Both the position numbers and the translations under genes were made by a program. Positions 61,403 to 64,000 of a stretch of 64,000 bases of DNA are shown piece by piece. Within the stretch, counting starts at the first letter, position 1. Each line of letters starts with the position of its first letter. The stretch lies in contig JAINUG010000086.1 of NCBI GenBank assembly GCA_029706075.1, forward strand, positions 682,001-746,000, read 5' to 3'. Under the pieces are notes generated by a model. It saw nothing but the letters and a program-made list of their open reading frames with translations. It had not been told where the DNA came from and did not search any database. This stretch comes from Aldrovandia affinis. Lineage: Eukaryota > Chordata > Actinopteri > Notacanthiformes > Halosauridae.

Positions 61403-62663
61403 CTGTGGGTATAAAAATAATATTTAGAATTTTCCACATTTTATTTACTTCATGAAATCAAAGTGATTACATAAGTATTCATCCCTTTTGCTAAGACACA
61501 CCTTAAATAAACTCTAGCAATCATTTGTCTTCAGAGGTCACATAATTATTTAATTGGAGTCCACTTGTGTACAATTAATGTACATCATGAAGAACAAAGA
61601 ACATTCAAAGTAAATCTGAGAAAAGGTTCAAATGCACCAATCACAGGAAGGATATAACAATATTTCAAAGACTTTGAATATCCCTGGAGCATCGTTAAGT
61701 CCTTGGATATTTGAATATCCCTGGAGCATCGTTAAGTCCATCATAAAGAAATGGAGAGAATATGGCACAGCTGTGAATTTGCCAAGAACAGGCTGTCCTC
61801 AAAAACTGAGTATTCATGCGAGAAGGGCACTTGTTAGGGAGGCCTATGGCAACTCTGACGGAATTGGTCTTCCATGGCAGAGGTGAGAGAAACTTTCCAT
61901 GGGACAACAATACCCTGGGTGTTTCACAAATCCTTATCCTAGATTTGTGAAAAGAAAACCATTGTTCAAGAAGACTTGTATGAAATCTTGCTTAGAGATT
62001 ACCAGAAGGCATGTTGGAGACTCAAACCAAGTGGAGGAAGATTCTATGGTCTGATGAGACCAAGATTGAACTTTTTGGCCTCAACGTTTCGGCTCAAGCC
62101 TAACACTGCACATCATCCCAAGAACACTATCCCTACCATGAAACATGGTGGCAGGAGCCTAATGCTTTGGGGATGCTTCTCTGCTTCATAGACTGTAAAA
62201 CCTTTCAAAATAGAGGGCTTAATGGATGGAGCATGATATCGACAAATCTTGGAGGAAAACCTGCTGCAGGCTGCAAGAGGCCAGGGACTTGCGAGAAGAT
62301 TGATATTCCAGTAGGACAATGATCCAAGGCATACAGCAAAAGCCATATTGGAGTGGTTTAAAAACTTTTTAAAAAACACACAGACCTCAATCCCATTGAG
62401 AATCAATGGAAAGATTTTAAAATAGCTGTTTACCAATGGTCCCCATCCAACTTGATGGACCACAAGCAATTTTGTAAAGAGGAATAGGTGGAAATTGCAC
62501 TGTTTACCAAGTATTAAATCAAAGGGGGTGAATACTTATGCAATCAATTATTGTCTGTTTTTTTTTTTGTTTTTTTTGGACATTTAAATCCATTTTTATT
62601 CCATGAAGTAAGAAAATAAAATGTGAAAAATGCCAAAGGGGTGAATACTTTTTATACCCACTG
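61403..62663 (+). mobile_element. Tc1-like transposon, family copy 2
   Basis: The right end, reversed, reads cagtgggtataaaaagtatt and is followed by TA; the left end ctgtgggtataaaaataa is more decayed. Transposase pieces are readable on the + strand: a helix-turn-helix region near 61740 (SIIKKWREYGTAVNLPRTG), the first catalytic block near 62050 ([10 protein letters not shown]), [14 protein letters not shown] and [12 protein letters not shown] near 62140. A duplicated segment at 61673-61739 and frameshifts inactivate it. It is the same family as 48995-50387. Confidence 0.9.
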
Positions 62664-62808
62664 TAGCAGGTTGTTTTTCTAGAATTTTTGAATTGACAGT
62701 TGACAGTTATACACCACAAACATAAATTCATTGTCTAACTGATTAGCCACATGAGAAATACAACATCATCAATCTTCTAGTTTATTCATATATATATATA
62801 CACACATA

Positions 62809-63850
62809 TAACTGCCAAGAAAAAGGAAACACCATCTTGTGTCTTAAAAGCGCCTTTGGCCACCACAAGCCGCCAGAACAGCTTCAGTGCTCCTTGGAAT
62901 AGATTCTACAAGTGTTTGGAACTCTATTGGAGGGATGCAACACCATTGTTCTACGAAAAATTCCATAATTTGGAAAGCACCTGTCTCTGGCGTCTCTCTA
63001 GCATCTCCCATAAGTGTTCAATTGAGTTGAGATCTGGTGACTGAGGTGGCCATGGCACATGGTTTACATCAAACCATTCAGTGACTACTTGTGCTCTGTA
63101 GATGGGGGCATTGTCATCCTGGAAGAGACCACTCCTATCAGGATAGAAATGCTTCACCACAGGATGAAGGTGATCACTCAAGATTGGCTTTGTATTTATT
63201 GGCATTTACCTTGCCCTCCAAGGGGTTGAGTGGACCTAAACCATGCCAAGAAAGTACACCCACACCATAAGAGCTGCCAGAGCCTTTACTGTGGGAAACA
63301 AGCACTCGGGCCTGTACGTTTCTGCTGCCGTGCAGCACACATGGACTTGTCCACTTGTTGATAACAAGGAGAAGAATCACTCATCTGACCATATTACTTT
63401 TTTCCACTGCTCAGCAGACCACTGCCTGTGTTCTTTGCACGACTTTACTTGAAAATGTGCATTTTAGGTGTAAAGGAGTTTTTGCACTGCAACCCGACCA
63501 TAGTATCCCTCTCTGGGAAGTTCTCAACAGACTGGTCTTGATGAAACTGGCTGCTCACACCCCAGATTGATATTTGCAGTCAACTGATTCAGAGTTGCTA
63601 ATCTGTTTTTCCTTGCATCTCGGCAACCAATGTATGGACATCATGGTCAAGGATGCCTTTTCAACACAGTTGCCCCTCATCCTCGTGAAACATCAGCAAG
63701 TTGAGCAGTCTTTGTCACTGAAGCTCCTGCAAAACATGCCCCCACAATCACCCCTCTTTCAAAGTCACTTAGGTCTCTTCTAGCCAAGGTAGCCAAAATA
63801 ATAGGCAAATGGGCCTGGACAGAATTTTTATAGCTGACCCTAAGCAAAGG
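62809..63850 (-). mobile_element. Tc1-like transposon of a different family, minus strand
   Basis: The left end region reads actgccaagaaaaaggaaac, as in a common fish Tc1-like family. On the minus strand the transposase order is clear: DLSDFERGVIVG and SVTKTAQLADVSRG near 63680-63790 (DNA-binding part), GLGPLNPLEGKVNANKYK near 63180-63240, FQDDNAPIYRAQ near 63110 (catalytic Asp) and PPQSPDLNSIEHLWE near 63020 (catalytic Glu). A stop in the WSDE region and frameshifts show it is dead. The right end is diverged, so 63850 is approximate. Confidence 0.85.
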
Positions 63851-63854
63851 TATA

Positions 63855-63900
63855 CATATATTATATATATACTGTATATATATATATATGATATATGAAT
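63855..63900. repeat. TA-rich microsatellite
   Basis: Alternating tatata runs follow the Tc1-like element. Confidence 0.8.
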
Positions 63901-64000
63901 ATGTACTGCCCATGTATCAATAACTTTCCAAAAGGCCATCATTCTTTGCCCTACATTGTGGCTTTTGTGTTTTTTCGTTTTGTTTTATAATTTATTTCTC

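Larger units (their letters stand above)
47842..64000 (+). other. cadm1: cadm1 intron after Ig3, continuing past the window end
   Basis: The intron opens with gtacgt. It contains three Tc1-like elements, SINEs at 53215-53405, 54292-54652 and possibly 54855-55170, and a hairpin-flanked CA repeat at 59120-59184. I looked for a threonine/proline stalk exon, a glycine/valine-rich transmembrane exon and a C-terminal EYFI exon and found none. They are inferred to lie downstream. Confidence 0.7.

Noticed and set aside
47842-64000. Stalk, transmembrane and cytoplasmic exons of cadm1
   Set aside because: I looked for Thr/Pro-rich, Gly/Val-rich hydrophobic and EYFI-ending exons with proper splice sites and found none; they are probably beyond the window.

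Overview
This window is vertebrate nuclear DNA, almost certainly from a ray-finned (teleost-type) fish. It has compact coding exons separated by long introns, GT-AG splice sites, fish-type tRNA-derived SINEs, several families of Tc1-like and hAT transposons, and many CA, GA and TA microsatellites. I see no bacterial operon, rRNA, CRISPR or viral feature. Most open frames longer than 60 codons have no family resemblance and are chance frames in introns.

The one gene I can support runs on the + strand. It is the immunoglobulin-domain part of cadm1 (cell adhesion molecule 1, also SynCAM1, TSLC1 or Necl-2). Six exons were placed from the protein match plus matching splice phases: 28878-29024 and 35470-35622 (Ig1), 37104-37241 and 41753-41914 (Ig2), 45516-45612 and 47669-47841 (Ig3). 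Spliced together they give one uninterrupted frame of 290 codons from just before Ig1 to the end of Ig3. Splice phases are 1-1-1-1-1-2-1. The signal-peptide exon is not in the window and is presumably upstream. The stalk, transmembrane and cytoplasmic exons are presumably downstream. A possible 21-nt phase-neutral microexon lies at 18300-18320 in the first intron.

Layout: 1-28877 is the first intron. It holds a decayed Tc1-like element (211-1425), an hAT copy with a perfect 8-bp target-site duplication (2266-2974), a hAT-like MITE (7822-8006), a second Tc1-like element (12186-13793), a MITE with a nested insertion (19960-20289), a SINE with a 12-bp duplication (21008-21239), a GA tract and a large disrupted palindrome (27267-28213). 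From 29025 to 47668 exons alternate with introns of about 1.5-6.4 kb. These introns hold minisatellites, an internally deleted Tc1-like element (35801-36308) and a perfect 57-bp inverted repeat (40816-40972). From 47842 to 64000 is the seventh intron of this numbering. It carries two copies of one Tc1-like family (48995-50387 and 61403-62663), another Tc1-like family on the opposite strand (about 62809-63850), SINEs and microsatellites.

No previously undescribed biological system stands out. The most checkable observations are the microexon candidate, the shift in N-glycosylation sites, the nested and duplicated transposons and the large palindromes.
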